Source: JBBIPZ01 sp037442505 [NCBI: Deltaproteobacteria bacterium] (GTDB taxonomy: Bacteria; CALINM01). Taken from it: 48,022 nucleotides of DNA. The stretch lies in contig JBBIPZ010000010.1 in the NCBI GenBank assembly GCA_037442505.1, positions 32,553-80,574 on the forward strand. Reading direction: 5' to 3'. The position numbers and the translations under genes are program-made. Below the pieces are notes generated by a model. It did no database searches. It was not told the origin of the DNA and saw only the letters and a program-made list of their open reading frames with translations. Positions 17,828 through 27,227 of this stretch are shown piece after piece. Positions within the stretch are counted from its first letter, which is position 1, and each line of letters begins with the position of its first letter.

Positions 17828-19087
17828 TTATAGTCTTAAGCCCATAGATTCTACAAGAAGCTTTTGTATCTTGTCTATATCTGATAATGCATCTAAAAGC
17901 TCTTCTTTTTCGTTTCTTGATAGGTCATCTGGATTAATATAGTGTTCTGAATCGTTTTTGCCATTGAGATAGTAAACCTGAGCGGTAACCTTTAATCTTG
18001 TAATAAGATAATAATCTCGTTTTAAAACCGATCCATCTTCTTTACTAAAAGCACCTTTTTGCACAAGCGCGTCTATCCTCTTAATCGTTCCGGTATCCAT
18101 AATCTGATTTTTCATCGCAAAAGCCCTTATAGCAAGGATTAACGGTGCCCACGCATGTAATTTAATGTTTATCATGCCCTTGTATGGGCCTTTTTTTTCT
18201 GTTTTCAGTGTTCTCATAAACCCTTTTGCAACACCAAGAGATGCTGCAGATTTTGCTATTTCATTTAAAACAATCTGGTTATCAAAAATTTTCCTATAAA
18301 CCATATCTATAAATTTTTTAGACAATTCTTCGTCGCCATAGATAAACCTTAAATCTGTGAGAGAAATCAGATTAACAAGATTTTTCTTAAAATCCTTAGC
18401 CTTAAAACGGCATAAATTTTCTACCCTCTCTATCCATTCTGAATAGCTACCCCGCCACTCCTTATTAGAAGGCATGATACCGCCAGTACACTTCTTAAAA
18501 CCACAATAACTTAAACGTTCTACAAGCAGGTCTGAAAATCTTTCGTAATACACTTCTTTGTATCTACTTTTGCTGTCTTCAAAAACAATTAGATTGTCCT
18601 GATCTGTAATAAGAGTTTGCTCCATTCTTGCATCGCTTCCCAAACTCAGATAAGCAAAGCTCTCTTCGGGCAAAAAAACACTCTGGTTAATTAGTTCCTG
18701 CACAACAAAATTGATAATCTTTTTTGTGATAAGATCTCGATACTCAGTACAGATAGACATAAGCTCATTAACAGATGGCAACATTGAAAAAAAACTTTTT
18801 TGTGTCTCATTAAGTTCAGCGTGAATATCTCTTAACTCCATATAGCTATCAGCAATTCTTATTTTTTTTATTAACATTTGTGTCTTCCATTCCAGTTCTG
18901 CAAGGTCTTCAATCTTGTCAAGAAACACCTTGTTCAGGTTTTTGAGTAATTGAATTATTTCTATACGAGTTAAGTTGGTTGATTCGCTGTTAATGACATC
19001 AAATAACTTCTTTGCTATATCCTGAACCTTTTTACTGGCGGCCATCTCGGAGGTGAGCTTCGGATTTAAAACAGTATCTATTGCCAC
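17828..19087 (-). CDS. DUF294 putative nucleotidyltransferase with DUF294_C domain
   Basis: The 419-residue cytoplasmic protein has a helical N-terminal part and then a nucleotidyltransferase core, 'LGSDARMEQTLITDQDN' (GS-x-A/G-R-x-E-Q-x-x-x-T-D-Q-D-N), the signature of the GlnD-related DUF294 family. The two Asp of TDQD would bind the catalytic metal. A DUF294_C helical domain follows. In many bacteria this domain pair sits behind CBS and cyclic-nucleotide sensor domains; those are absent here. The reaction is unproven: GlnD relatives transfer UMP to PII. It overlaps the smc gene by ten bases, so the two are coupled. Confidence 0.85.
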   Translation of the reverse strand: MAIDTVLNPKLTSEMAASKKVQDIAKKLFDVINSESTNLTRIEIIQLLKNLNKVFLDKIEDLAELEWKTQMLIKKIRIADSYMELRDIHAELNETQKSFFSMLPSVNELMSICTEYRDLITKKIINFVVQELINQSVFLPEESFAYLSLGSDARMEQTLITDQDNLIVFEDSKSRYKEVYYERFSDLLVERLSYCGFKKCTGGIMPSNKEWRGSYSEWIERVENLCRFKAKDFKKNLVNLISLTDLRFIYGDEELSKKFIDMVYRKIFDNQIVLNEIAKSAASLGVAKGFMRTLKTEKKGPYKGMINIKLHAWAPLILAIRAFAMKNQIMDTGTIKRIDALVQKGAFSKEDGSVLKRDYYLITRLKVTAQVYYLNGKNDSEHYINPDDLSRNEKEELLDALSDIDKIQKLLVESMGLRL

Positions 19088-22000
19088 ATTTCACCTCTAT
19101 CAGTTTTAACTGAGATAATTTTTGATACCGCCGGTGTTTCCATAGTAACACCATACAACACATTAGCTGCTTCCATTACTATTTTGTTGTGCGTAACTAC
19201 CATAAATTGAGAAAGCTTGCTCATTTCTTTTAACAACCCTTTAAATTTTATCACATTTGCATCATCAAGCGGTGCGTCAACCTCGTCAAGGATACAAAAT
19301 GGGCTTGGTTTGAGCATGTAAAACGCAAACATCAATGATAATGCAACCAATGCCTTTTCACCACCAGAAAGTAGCTCTATATTCTGAAACTTCTTAAATG
19401 GTGGTTCTACTGCAATATCCACGCCTGATTCTAAGGGATTATTCTCATCAGTCAGCAAAATTTTAGCCTTACCACCACCAAATAGCCTTTTGAACAGCTT
19501 ATCAAAATTTTCCTCAATCCCTTTTATCGAACTTAAAAACAGTTCAACTGAAACTTTGTTCATCCTATCTATAGCATTATTCAAACTTTCTATTGAATCC
19601 TCTATGTCCTTTTTCTGTCTGGTTAAAAAATCATATCTTGCCTTAACTTCTTCATACTCTTCTATACTCAAAAGGTTTACTTCACCCATATCTCTTAGCT
19701 GTTTCCATTTTTCTTCAATGAATGTCTGACTACATTCCTCTTTTGTCACAGGTAATTCCACATATTCTGCATAATGTTTTGATATTTCTACAAAATACTT
19801 TTCTCTTATCCTCTCTTCAATCAATTTTACCTTAAGTTCTGTTTCGTTTAACATCTCTTTTAAATTAAACACATTTTTTCTCAACTTTTCAAGTTCTGTT
19901 CTAAGCTGAGACAAGTTTTTTTCATCTTCTCTAAGTTTAGTTCTTAAGTTACTTAACTGCTCTTCGTCAATTTTTGTTTTACTGTTTATAATTTCTTCTT
20001 CTGATTTCAGCCTGTTCAGTTGTTCAATACATTCCAGCAGTTTTTTCTCTGCTTCTGTATCTATTTTCAGGAGGGCGTTTTCTTCACCCGCAACAACGTT
20101 TATCTGATTTTCTATATTACTTAATTGTCCTTTTAACCTTTCAAAATTTTCCTTTTTATGATGAAAGTTTCGCCTCTCTTCCGCCAGAGCTACTTTTATC
20201 TTAGTTATTTCTTCCTTCTTAGACTCCTGCTCAATTTTTAATTTTTCTAAAACTTCTGTCTTTTCCTTAAGTTTAGTTTCCTTTTCTAAAATACCTGCAT
20301 GTAGATTTTTCACAAGTTCAGTAAGGTTATTTTTTTTCTTATTGTAAGACGATAGATTAAGCTCTAAGTTTTTTATTTCCTGTTTAATATTTTCAATTTT
20401 AAGCAGCTTTCTCTTTAATTCCTCTTCTTTTAGTCTCAACTCTGTTTTTTCTTCAGACAGCTCAAGTTCAATGTGTGAAAGTTCCACCTTTTTTGAAGAG
20501 ATTTCTTCTTCTATAGTTCTGATGATAGACTCTTTATCTTTAATGTTTTTTCTGTCGCTTTCTAACTCATTTGAAAAAACTTCTAACTCCTTTTCTAACT
20601 CCTTTAAACGTGCCTTTTCAATTATAAACGGATTGTGCTTGCCCTTGCTTCCGCCATAAGCAACACCATACTCATCTAAAACATCACCATCCAGCGTGAG
20701 AAAATTGCAACGTTCTCCCGCCACAAATCTATCTACTGCCTCTGCAAGATTTTTAACTATTTTTATGTTCGAAAACAGCTTAAAAACAACATCTTTGACT
20801 TTATCACTAAACTTTATATAGGAAAGAACACTACCATCAATTTGAGTATTTGTGCTATCTAACTGTGAAACTGGAAGCAAGAAACAGCTGCCTAAATCAC
20901 CCTTTTTCAAATAATCTAAAGCTTTAAAAGCAACAGATATATCGTTAACCAGAATTAGTTCCATCTTATCTTTTAAAAAGTTTTCAAGAGCAAATAGAAT
21001 TTCCTCTTTAACCTCAATATGTTCGATAAATGTACCAAGGATTTCTTCTTTCCCAAAATTTTTCAAAACATGTTGCACGCCACTGCTCAAACCTTTATAA
21101 TCTTCAATAAACTTTTTGCTTGAGTTATATGAACCCAATAGCCTTTCCCTTTTGAGTTCCTTTTCCTGTAATTTCCTTCTCATTTCTGCTGCTACTTTTT
21201 TTTCCTGAACAAAATTATGGTTGAGTGATTCCAACGCAGCAAAAATTGTATTTCTCTCGCTTTCTCTCTGTTTAAATGACTGTTTCTCTTGTTCGAGGCG
21301 GCTTTTCGTAGCATCTGCATCGCCAATAAGTTCTTCCAACTCCTTCTTTAACGAAACAAGTCTATCATTTGTATCCGCAATTACACGTTCCTCGTAGGAT
21401 ATCTGTGACTCAGAATACGCCAGCTGGTTTTTATCTTTACCTGTTTCGGTTTGCAGGGATGATATGGAGCCATTCAACTCACGTATTTTAACTGCTAACA
21501 GGTTATCAACTTTCTCTTGTTCTCTTAAATACCCGTCTTTTTGAGAGAGTTCAACTTCAAAGGTCTTTAGCTCTTTTTCTATGGTTTCAAGTTCCAATTT
21601 GAGCTTGTTTTTTTTATCAATTAAATCATTTTTTTGTTGTTTCAACTCTTCTATTTTTTTCTGACGATACCCCTTGCTTTCACTAACAGCATTATGTTCT
21701 TTTTCAACCGCTAAAATAGCCTCACCTATCCTGAACAACTCCTTTTTTTGTTCCTCAACCTTTTTTTCAAGGAAAAAAAGTTCATTTTTCTTCACTTCAA
21801 GATCTGATTCAAGCGTGGAGGAAAGAATTTCTTTTTCTTGGAGCGATGTTTCCAGCAACATAATTTCTTGTTTCTTTTCGTTATACATGGAAATGAGGCT
21901 ACTATACTCTATTGCGTTTGTATGGAGTTCCACCTTTTTTAAATTATCGAATATTTTTTTATATTCTCTCGCACGTGCAGCTTCCTTTTCCAGTTCCTTA

Positions 22001-22614
22001 CAACGATTTTCTACCTCTGAAAGAATATCTTCCACCCTGTCAAGATTAAGTTTAGCAGATTCAAGCTTTTGTATTGTTGCTTTTTTTCTGAGTCTGTATT
22101 TTGCAGTTCCAGCAACCTCTTCAAAAATTAGCCTTTTTTCATCAGGCTTAAAATTCATAAAACTTTCAACCATCCCCTGCTCTATCAGACCATAAAACCT
22201 CTGACCCAGCCCAGTATCAATTGTTATATCTGTAATATCCTTTAACCTGCATTGAGACTTATTTATTAAGTATTCAGACTCGCCAGAGCGAAAAAGCCTT
22301 CTTGTGATAACAAGTTCACTTAGATTGCTATAGGGTTCTGGAAATGGTTCATTCCCTCTTTTGAAGAAAAGAGAAACTTCAGCCATACCTGAAGGAGCAA
22401 ACTCTGTCGTTCCTGCAAAAATAACATCTTCCATACTTTTGGCACGTAAATATCTTGGCGTTTGCTCTCCTAAAGCCCATTTTACCGCATCAACAACATT
22501 ACTTTTACCACAACCATTGGGGCCCACTATGCCTATTATGCCATCTGGCACTTCAATGGTTACCTTGTCCTTAAAAGATTTAAAACCAATTATCTCGATC
22601 TTATATAAACGCAT
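19078..22614 (-). CDS. smc: Chromosome segregation protein SMC
   Basis: SMC dimers with kleisin form the condensin that compacts and segregates the chromosome. At 1178 residues it has the standard length. Visible features are Walker A 'GPNGCGKSN' (31-39) with 'VVDAVKWALGEQTPRYLR', a long coiled coil, a globular hinge in the middle (around 500-660, 'DEYGVAYGG'), a second coiled coil, the ABC signature 'LLSGGEKALVAL' and Walker B 'FCILDEVDAPLDD'. The start follows 'TATCATAACATACTCT' with no Shine-Dalgarno. No scpA or scpB is nearby. The gene is bound by overlap to the DUF294 gene. Confidence 0.97.
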   Translation of the reverse strand: MRLYKIEIIGFKSFKDKVTIEVPDGIIGIVGPNGCGKSNVVDAVKWALGEQTPRYLRAKSMEDVIFAGTTEFAPSGMAEVSLFFKRGNEPFPEPYSNLSELVITRRLFRSGESEYLINKSQCRLKDITDITIDTGLGQRFYGLIEQGMVESFMNFKPDEKRLIFEEVAGTAKYRLRKKATIQKLESAKLNLDRVEDILSEVENRCKELEKEAARAREYKKIFDNLKKVELHTNAIEYSSLISMYNEKKQEIMLLETSLQEKEILSSTLESDLEVKKNELFFLEKKVEEQKKELFRIGEAILAVEKEHNAVSESKGYRQKKIEELKQQKNDLIDKKNKLKLELETIEKELKTFEVELSQKDGYLREQEKVDNLLAVKIRELNGSISSLQTETGKDKNQLAYSESQISYEERVIADTNDRLVSLKKELEELIGDADATKSRLEQEKQSFKQRESERNTIFAALESLNHNFVQEKKVAAEMRRKLQEKELKRERLLGSYNSSKKFIEDYKGLSSGVQHVLKNFGKEEILGTFIEHIEVKEEILFALENFLKDKMELILVNDISVAFKALDYLKKGDLGSCFLLPVSQLDSTNTQIDGSVLSYIKFSDKVKDVVFKLFSNIKIVKNLAEAVDRFVAGERCNFLTLDGDVLDEYGVAYGGSKGKHNPFIIEKARLKELEKELEVFSNELESDRKNIKDKESIIRTIEEEISSKKVELSHIELELSEEKTELRLKEEELKRKLLKIENIKQEIKNLELNLSSYNKKKNNLTELVKNLHAGILEKETKLKEKTEVLEKLKIEQESKKEEITKIKVALAEERRNFHHKKENFERLKGQLSNIENQINVVAGEENALLKIDTEAEKKLLECIEQLNRLKSEEEIINSKTKIDEEQLSNLRTKLREDEKNLSQLRTELEKLRKNVFNLKEMLNETELKVKLIEERIREKYFVEISKHYAEYVELPVTKEECSQTFIEEKWKQLRDMGEVNLLSIEEYEEVKARYDFLTRQKKDIEDSIESLNNAIDRMNKVSVELFLSSIKGIEENFDKLFKRLFGGGKAKILLTDENNPLESGVDIAVEPPFKKFQNIELLSGGEKALVALSLMFAFYMLKPSPFCILDEVDAPLDDANVIKFKGLLKEMSKLSQFMVVTHNKIVMEAANVLYGVTMETPAVSKIISVKTDRGEMWQ

Positions 22615-22684
22615 AGAGTATGTTATGATAACACATTTACAGTTTTTAATTGAAGTTTAAAGTTAGTGAGGGAAGCATTTTCAC

Positions 22685-22713
22685 TAAACAAAAACGTTTT
22701 TTTCTGTTATATT
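22685..22713 (+). promoter_or_regulatory. Extended -10 promoter of the radical SAM gene, probably leaderless
   Basis: TAAACA (22685-22690), 17 bases, then TATATT (22708-22713) preceded by TGT (extended -10). The ATG at 22722 is eight bases downstream and no Shine-Dalgarno is present. Confidence 0.5.
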
Positions 22714-22721
22714 AAAAAACT

Positions 22722-24122
22722 ATGAGAATTTTGCTTATAAGGATGAACAGTGCTGCTGACGAGATTATTCCGCCTATCTCACTTGGCTATCTGGCAGAAA
22801 CCGTTAAAGATAAACACTTCGTCAAAATAGTTGACTGTTTGAAAGAACAGATTGACTATGATGACGTTGCTAAACTTTCAAAAGATTTTGATGCTGCTGG
22901 TATAACTCTTTTTACAAAAGACCTGAGTCTTTGCAAAAAATACTTAAACGCCTTAAAATCTGCAAATAAGGACATAGTAACATTTGTAGGTGGTCCACAC
23001 CCTTCTGCGGTTCCAAAAGAAACACTTTTGTTTTTTGATAAACTTTGCGATTATGTTTTTGTTGGCGAGTCTGAAGTCAGTTTTCCTAAGTTTGTTTCGT
23101 ATCTGGAAAATAAAGATCTCGATTTAAAAGATATTGAAGGCCTTTGTTATACAAAAGACGGAGAAATAATACAAAACCCCTCTATCTGTCCAGAAAATAT
23201 TGATAACTTCAAAATCGCATGGGAGCTTATTCCACCTGACACTTACCCTCAGGCACCACATGGTGCTTTTTACAAACAGTATCCATTTGCACCAATAATC
23301 ACTTCAAGAGGCTGTCCCTTCCACTGCACGTTTTGTGGTGGTCACATAATATCAGGATACAGGATTAGACAACGTAGTATTGTAAATGTATTGGATGAAA
23401 TAAATCTGCTTTACCATACTTATGGAGTTAAAGAGATACACATAGAAGATGATAATTTTACGTTCAACAAGAATTACGTCATTGAATTTTGTAAAAATAT
23501 CAAGGAGATGTTTCCAGATCTTACATGGACGTGTCCAAATGGTGTTCGTATAGACACACTTGATGAGGAGATGCTTTACGCTATGAAGTCAGCTGGATGC
23601 TATGCGCTTTCTTTAGGCATAGAATCTGGAAATGACGATACTCTAAAAGCTATGAAAAAGTCACTTACCATCGAAAAAATAAAACAAAAAATAGAAGTTA
23701 TAAAAAAATCCAATTTAGACATAAATGCGTTTTTTATTTTAGGTTATCCAGGAGAAACAAAAAAACACATTGAAAACACAATAAACTTTGCACTTTCACT
23801 TCCATTAAAAAGGGCATCTTTTGCAAACTTTCAACCTTTGCCTGGAACGATTGCATACCATGAACTTATTGATAAAGGACTGCTAAAGATAGATCACTGG
23901 GAAAACTTTAATCCTTCGCTACAGGCAACAATCTGGAGTCCCCCTGGATTTACGACAAAAGAGTTATCCTGGCACAGAAGAAAGGCATTACTAAAATTTT
24001 ACTTAAGACCTCATATAATAAAAGACTTTGTGAGGGGGATCAAAAGCTTCAGTCATTTTATATATATCCTAAAACGCGCCATCAGATGGTTGACTTTTAC
24101 AGGCAAAAAACAAAATAAATAA
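22722..24122 (+). CDS. B12-binding-domain radical SAM protein
   Basis: This 466-residue enzyme has an N-terminal cobalamin-binding-like Rossmann region ('FVGGPHPSAVP', 'YVFVGESE') and a radical SAM barrel with C198-x3-C202-x2-C205 ('RGCPFHCTFC') that would hold the [4Fe-4S] cluster and SAM. 'HIEDDNFTFNK', 'SLGIESGND' and 'FFILGYPGET' are Elp3/MiaB-fold signatures common in BchE- and HpnJ-type enzymes. The family does methylations, cyclisations and chain transfers, often in lipid or pigment synthesis; the substrate here is unknown. It stands alone, convergent with the STT3 operon, whose glycosylation genes might be a functional partner, but that is only proximity. Confidence 0.88.
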   Translation: MRILLIRMNSAADEIIPPISLGYLAETVKDKHFVKIVDCLKEQIDYDDVAKLSKDFDAAGITLFTKDLSLCKKYLNALKSANKDIVTFVGGPHPSAVPKETLLFFDKLCDYVFVGESEVSFPKFVSYLENKDLDLKDIEGLCYTKDGEIIQNPSICPENIDNFKIAWELIPPDTYPQAPHGAFYKQYPFAPIITSRGCPFHCTFCGGHIISGYRIRQRSIVNVLDEINLLYHTYGVKEIHIEDDNFTFNKNYVIEFCKNIKEMFPDLTWTCPNGVRIDTLDEEMLYAMKSAGCYALSLGIESGNDDTLKAMKKSLTIEKIKQKIEVIKKSNLDINAFFILGYPGETKKHIENTINFALSLPLKRASFANFQPLPGTIAYHELIDKGLLKIDHWENFNPSLQATIWSPPGFTTKELSWHRRKALLKFYLRPHIIKDFVRGIKSFSHFIYILKRAIRWLTFTGKKQNK

Positions 24123-24127
24123 CAAAA

Positions 24128-25084
24128 TTATTGTGCTTTTATTCCAACATTAAAATACAGGTAAGAATCTTTTAAAAACCTGTATCTACTCTCATCCAAA
24201 ATCAAATAAAAGCTTTTCTTTTCTCCTTTATGGATATAGAAAGGTGCGTCTTCAGAAATTTTTACTTTTTCACCATCCGGTGTTTCAACGTAAACCATCT
24301 GTATACTTTGAGCATTTGCAGTGATTGTCACAGGAATTTTGAATAAGTTTCCATCCTTTTCTACCTCTCCAAACTCAAAATAGCTACCTGTTATTGCATC
24401 AGTAGTTGCTTCATAGTTAAACTCTATTTCCTGAATTGGTGATGTAAAATCTTTAATCTCTAAAGTAAGGATTTTTTTGTTTTTACCTGATTCAGATGGG
24501 ATAATACTACCTTGCAGAACTTTTGTCTCGCCAGGTTTAATCTCAACATTAGAAACAAACTTAATACCAGTATCCCTTTTTATGGTTACAACGCTTCCTC
24601 CCAAACTACCCCTGTTTGTAATTTCGATATAAAAATTAATAGGTTTGTTTACAGGAACCTTACCAAAATCGAACCTCTTGGGCGTTATAGATATATCATT
24701 GTAAACAGCACCTTTTGTTTTCCACGATACTGTGATATAAGCCTGTTTTGTTGCTCCATCTTCTTGATAAATGACAACCAGGGACTCCCTGAAATCTCCA
24801 AGAGCTGTACTTGAAAAAAAATTCAATACCGCTTCTGACAACTCGCCCTTTCTTAGCTCTTTTTTAGGGATTGAAAGGTTTAAACCACACTGATTGATTA
24901 CACCTAAAATCTTAATTTCACTTTCACCTTTGTTTTTCAGAATTATGTATCTTTTTTGTTCCACATCTCTACCCACTTCACCTAAATAAATGTTATCCGG
25001 TTCTATAGCAATGTGAGCATAAGAAGCGGTTGAGATGCTCAAAAATATTAAAAAATAAAACAAAAATTTCAGGCTAATTCGCAT
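24128..25084 (-). CDS. Exported Ig-like (DUF1573/ASPM-type) protein, function unknown
   Basis: From ATG 25084 the protein has 318 residues, with a signal peptide (MRISLKFLFYFLIFLSISTASYAH). Its body is beta-rich, with two tandem repeats of the type 'IEPDNIYLGEVGRDVEQKRYI' and 'ITPKRFDFGKVPVNKPINFY', the 'DFG.V..' pattern of DUF1573/HYDIN-like immunoglobulin domains that bind partners in the periplasm. A reading from 25201 would overlap the upstream lipoprotein gene by 116 bases and hide the signal peptide, so the internal ATG is preferred; it follows the lipoprotein TAA by one base. It is the last gene of the STT3 operon. No enzymatic motif is visible. Confidence 0.75.
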   Translation of the reverse strand: MRISLKFLFYFLIFLSISTASYAHIAIEPDNIYLGEVGRDVEQKRYIILKNKGESEIKILGVINQCGLNLSIPKKELRKGELSEAVLNFFSSTALGDFRESLVVIYQEDGATKQAYITVSWKTKGAVYNDISITPKRFDFGKVPVNKPINFYIEITNRGSLGGSVVTIKRDTGIKFVSNVEIKPGETKVLQGSIIPSESGKNKKILTLEIKDFTSPIQEIEFNYEATTDAITGSYFEFGEVEKDGNLFKIPVTITANAQSIQMVYVETPDGEKVKISEDAPFYIHKGEKKSFYLILDESRYRFLKDSYLYFNVGIKAQ

Positions 25085-25085
25085 C

Positions 25086-27209
25086 TTACTCACTTTTGAA
25101 TGCTGAAATTCTTTCTTCAAAAAAATCTTTTTCTTCTTTTGATTCAGCATCTTGAGAAAGCTTTTGTATGATTTGAAGCTTTGTTTTATCTCCCGCATCA
25201 AATACTATATCTACAATCTTTTCTCTAACAGCCTTCGTCTTTTTGACATGATAAACATTTTCAATAAAATTAAACCCTTTATCTTTTAATGAGGGTTTTA
25301 CATCTTTGATAATATCACGAATGCCATCAAGGGCTTCCAGAAACACCTCTTCTGTCATATCGTTTTTAAAAACATCGAACATATTATCAAAGTAAGTGTC
25401 CGGGCAACAGTAAGCCCATGTCCATATCACCCGAAAACGTATATCTTTATCTGTGTTAGCTTTGTAAGCCTGTTTCAGGATTTCACAATTGATATTTTTT
25501 TTAGTTTCTTCAAAACCCATAGTTACGTTAATAAAAATGTCTTTTGGAAATTTGTTAAGGTTTTGCAATAATTCTTCGAGTATTTCACCATCTGCAAGTG
25601 TTGCTATATTCCTGTAAACATCTTTGATTATATCTGACACTGGTTCAGTTTTTACCTTATCCCAGGCATATTTACATCCTGCCTTACTTGCTCTGGCAAT
25701 AGCAGCTAAAATTTGCTGCCTTTTCTCAGTATTAACCTTTTCTCCCTCGTAAGCTTTTATTAGTTCTGGAAGATATCTATCTTTAAATTCAGAAAGATTG
25801 TACGCAGCAAACACAACGTTTGAAACGTCCTTGTTGTAAAGGAAGTTTTCTATAAGTTTTTTAGCAAAATACTCGGCATCGGCATCCTTTAAACCTAATA
25901 ATAAATTTATATCAAGGGGAGATTTCTCGTAAAATTTGCTTAAACCTTTAAACTTTATCTCCTTTGGTGCAACTAAAAAGTATTGATAGACTAAATCTCT
26001 GTTGTCTTCTGAAAGGTAAAAGTTTATTATATCAGCATCTTTATAGCGTGTGGGCACCTGCAACCCGACTTCATAAAGCAGTTTTTTAATTTCAGTATTG
26101 CTTGTATTTAAAAATCTTTTGTAAAAAGTGGGGTCATTGCCAAAATTTTTCAACATAACAGGCGTAAGAGCATCTTTTGCGGTTGTACTTAATTTATCCC
26201 AATGTTCACGAATATAAATACCAGTCTGTTCGTCAATGCCATTCTCACTATAAATTTTTAGTGCAAGCTGTTCTTTGCCTTTATCACCAGCAAAAAGAAG
26301 CTGCTTCGTATAAACATTCGCATCGACATTATTTTTTAGGTATACAGGGAACGCCGCCACTACAAAGCCAATCATATCATTTTTTTCAGCCTTATCTTTA
26401 ATATAATTGAACACAAGCTGAGAAAATTCTGTAGAAGGATTATTAGTGAGATGCTCAATTATAAGGGGATAAATATTTGCTCTGGTTACCATCACTTGAA
26501 AGAAGGTGTCGAAATATCTCTTAACTGGACGGGATAACAAGATGTTGGTTACGTCGTAATCAACGTCAGGGTTATTTTTCTTGTATAAAAGCATTAACAA
26601 ATCGTTGCTTTTTTCTTCATGTAAAAGTTGACGGGCCGATGAAGCTACGTTTCTTAATATAATTGTATCGTTATATTTTTCTGCGATATCTATCAATAAT
26701 TGAACACGTAGATGCGTCGGGAAAAGATTTATTAAATCTCTGGTTTTATTGTAATTTTCCTTGCTTAAACGCATGTAGTTACTTAATTCTACATAAAAAC
26801 CAGTATCACTAAAGAGGGGTTCGTATTCTGGCTTGACAATTTCAGATTCTTCGTTAGCCAAATTAATCAGATTCATATAAGGGTATTTGCTGTTTTTAAT
26901 CTGAACTGTTTGAGAATATGGCTTATCGTCACAGAATAGCCTTAAAAAATTATCGCCTTCTTTTAAAACCCTATCTGATATATAAAACTCCAGTTCTTTT
27001 CCACCACCTTTTTCCCAGGTCTCAAAAATAGTCTTTTCTCCGTCTAACATTTTTATTCCAACTTTTCTACACTTTTCAAAATCAGAAGTTATCGTAACTT
27101 TAAAATTTCTCTCTTTGTCAAAGTATTTTATTTTTGACTGGTAAGCAGGAACTGCACATGAAGTTATTAAGACGCTAACAAGTAAGAAAAGCAATAACTT
27201 CTTTTGCAT
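25086..27209 (-). CDS. Large lipoprotein, helical repeat, unknown
   Basis: The 707-residue protein begins with a lipoprotein signal (MQKKLLLFLLVSVLITSCAV; lipobox ending in C18), so it should be anchored to a membrane facing the periplasm. The first about 100 residues look like a beta domain ('KIKYFDKERNFKVTITSDFEKCRKVGIKML'). The remainder is predominantly helical with many 'LLxxLxxxP' and 'IIKDVYRNIA' stretches, suggestive of HEAT-like repeats. I recognise no family. It is flanked by another lipoprotein and the Ig-like protein in the STT3/GT2 operon, with a GGAGG site, so a surface-assembly or glycosylation-linked role is inference only. Confidence 0.7.
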   Translation of the reverse strand: MQKKLLLFLLVSVLITSCAVPAYQSKIKYFDKERNFKVTITSDFEKCRKVGIKMLDGEKTIFETWEKGGGKELEFYISDRVLKEGDNFLRLFCDDKPYSQTVQIKNSKYPYMNLINLANEESEIVKPEYEPLFSDTGFYVELSNYMRLSKENYNKTRDLINLFPTHLRVQLLIDIAEKYNDTIILRNVASSARQLLHEEKSNDLLMLLYKKNNPDVDYDVTNILLSRPVKRYFDTFFQVMVTRANIYPLIIEHLTNNPSTEFSQLVFNYIKDKAEKNDMIGFVVAAFPVYLKNNVDANVYTKQLLFAGDKGKEQLALKIYSENGIDEQTGIYIREHWDKLSTTAKDALTPVMLKNFGNDPTFYKRFLNTSNTEIKKLLYEVGLQVPTRYKDADIINFYLSEDNRDLVYQYFLVAPKEIKFKGLSKFYEKSPLDINLLLGLKDADAEYFAKKLIENFLYNKDVSNVVFAAYNLSEFKDRYLPELIKAYEGEKVNTEKRQQILAAIARASKAGCKYAWDKVKTEPVSDIIKDVYRNIATLADGEILEELLQNLNKFPKDIFINVTMGFEETKKNINCEILKQAYKANTDKDIRFRVIWTWAYCCPDTYFDNMFDVFKNDMTEEVFLEALDGIRDIIKDVKPSLKDKGFNFIENVYHVKKTKAVREKIVDIVFDAGDKTKLQIIQKLSQDAESKEEKDFFEERISAFKSE

Positions 27210-27227
27210 AAAAACCTCCAGTTAAAA

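Noticed and set aside
21674-22195. Open frame of 173 codons on the plus strand within smc
   Set aside because: It lies wholly antisense to the well-supported smc coding region, is very Ser/Phe-rich as antisense frames of Lys/Glu-rich coiled coils are, and has no family resemblance.
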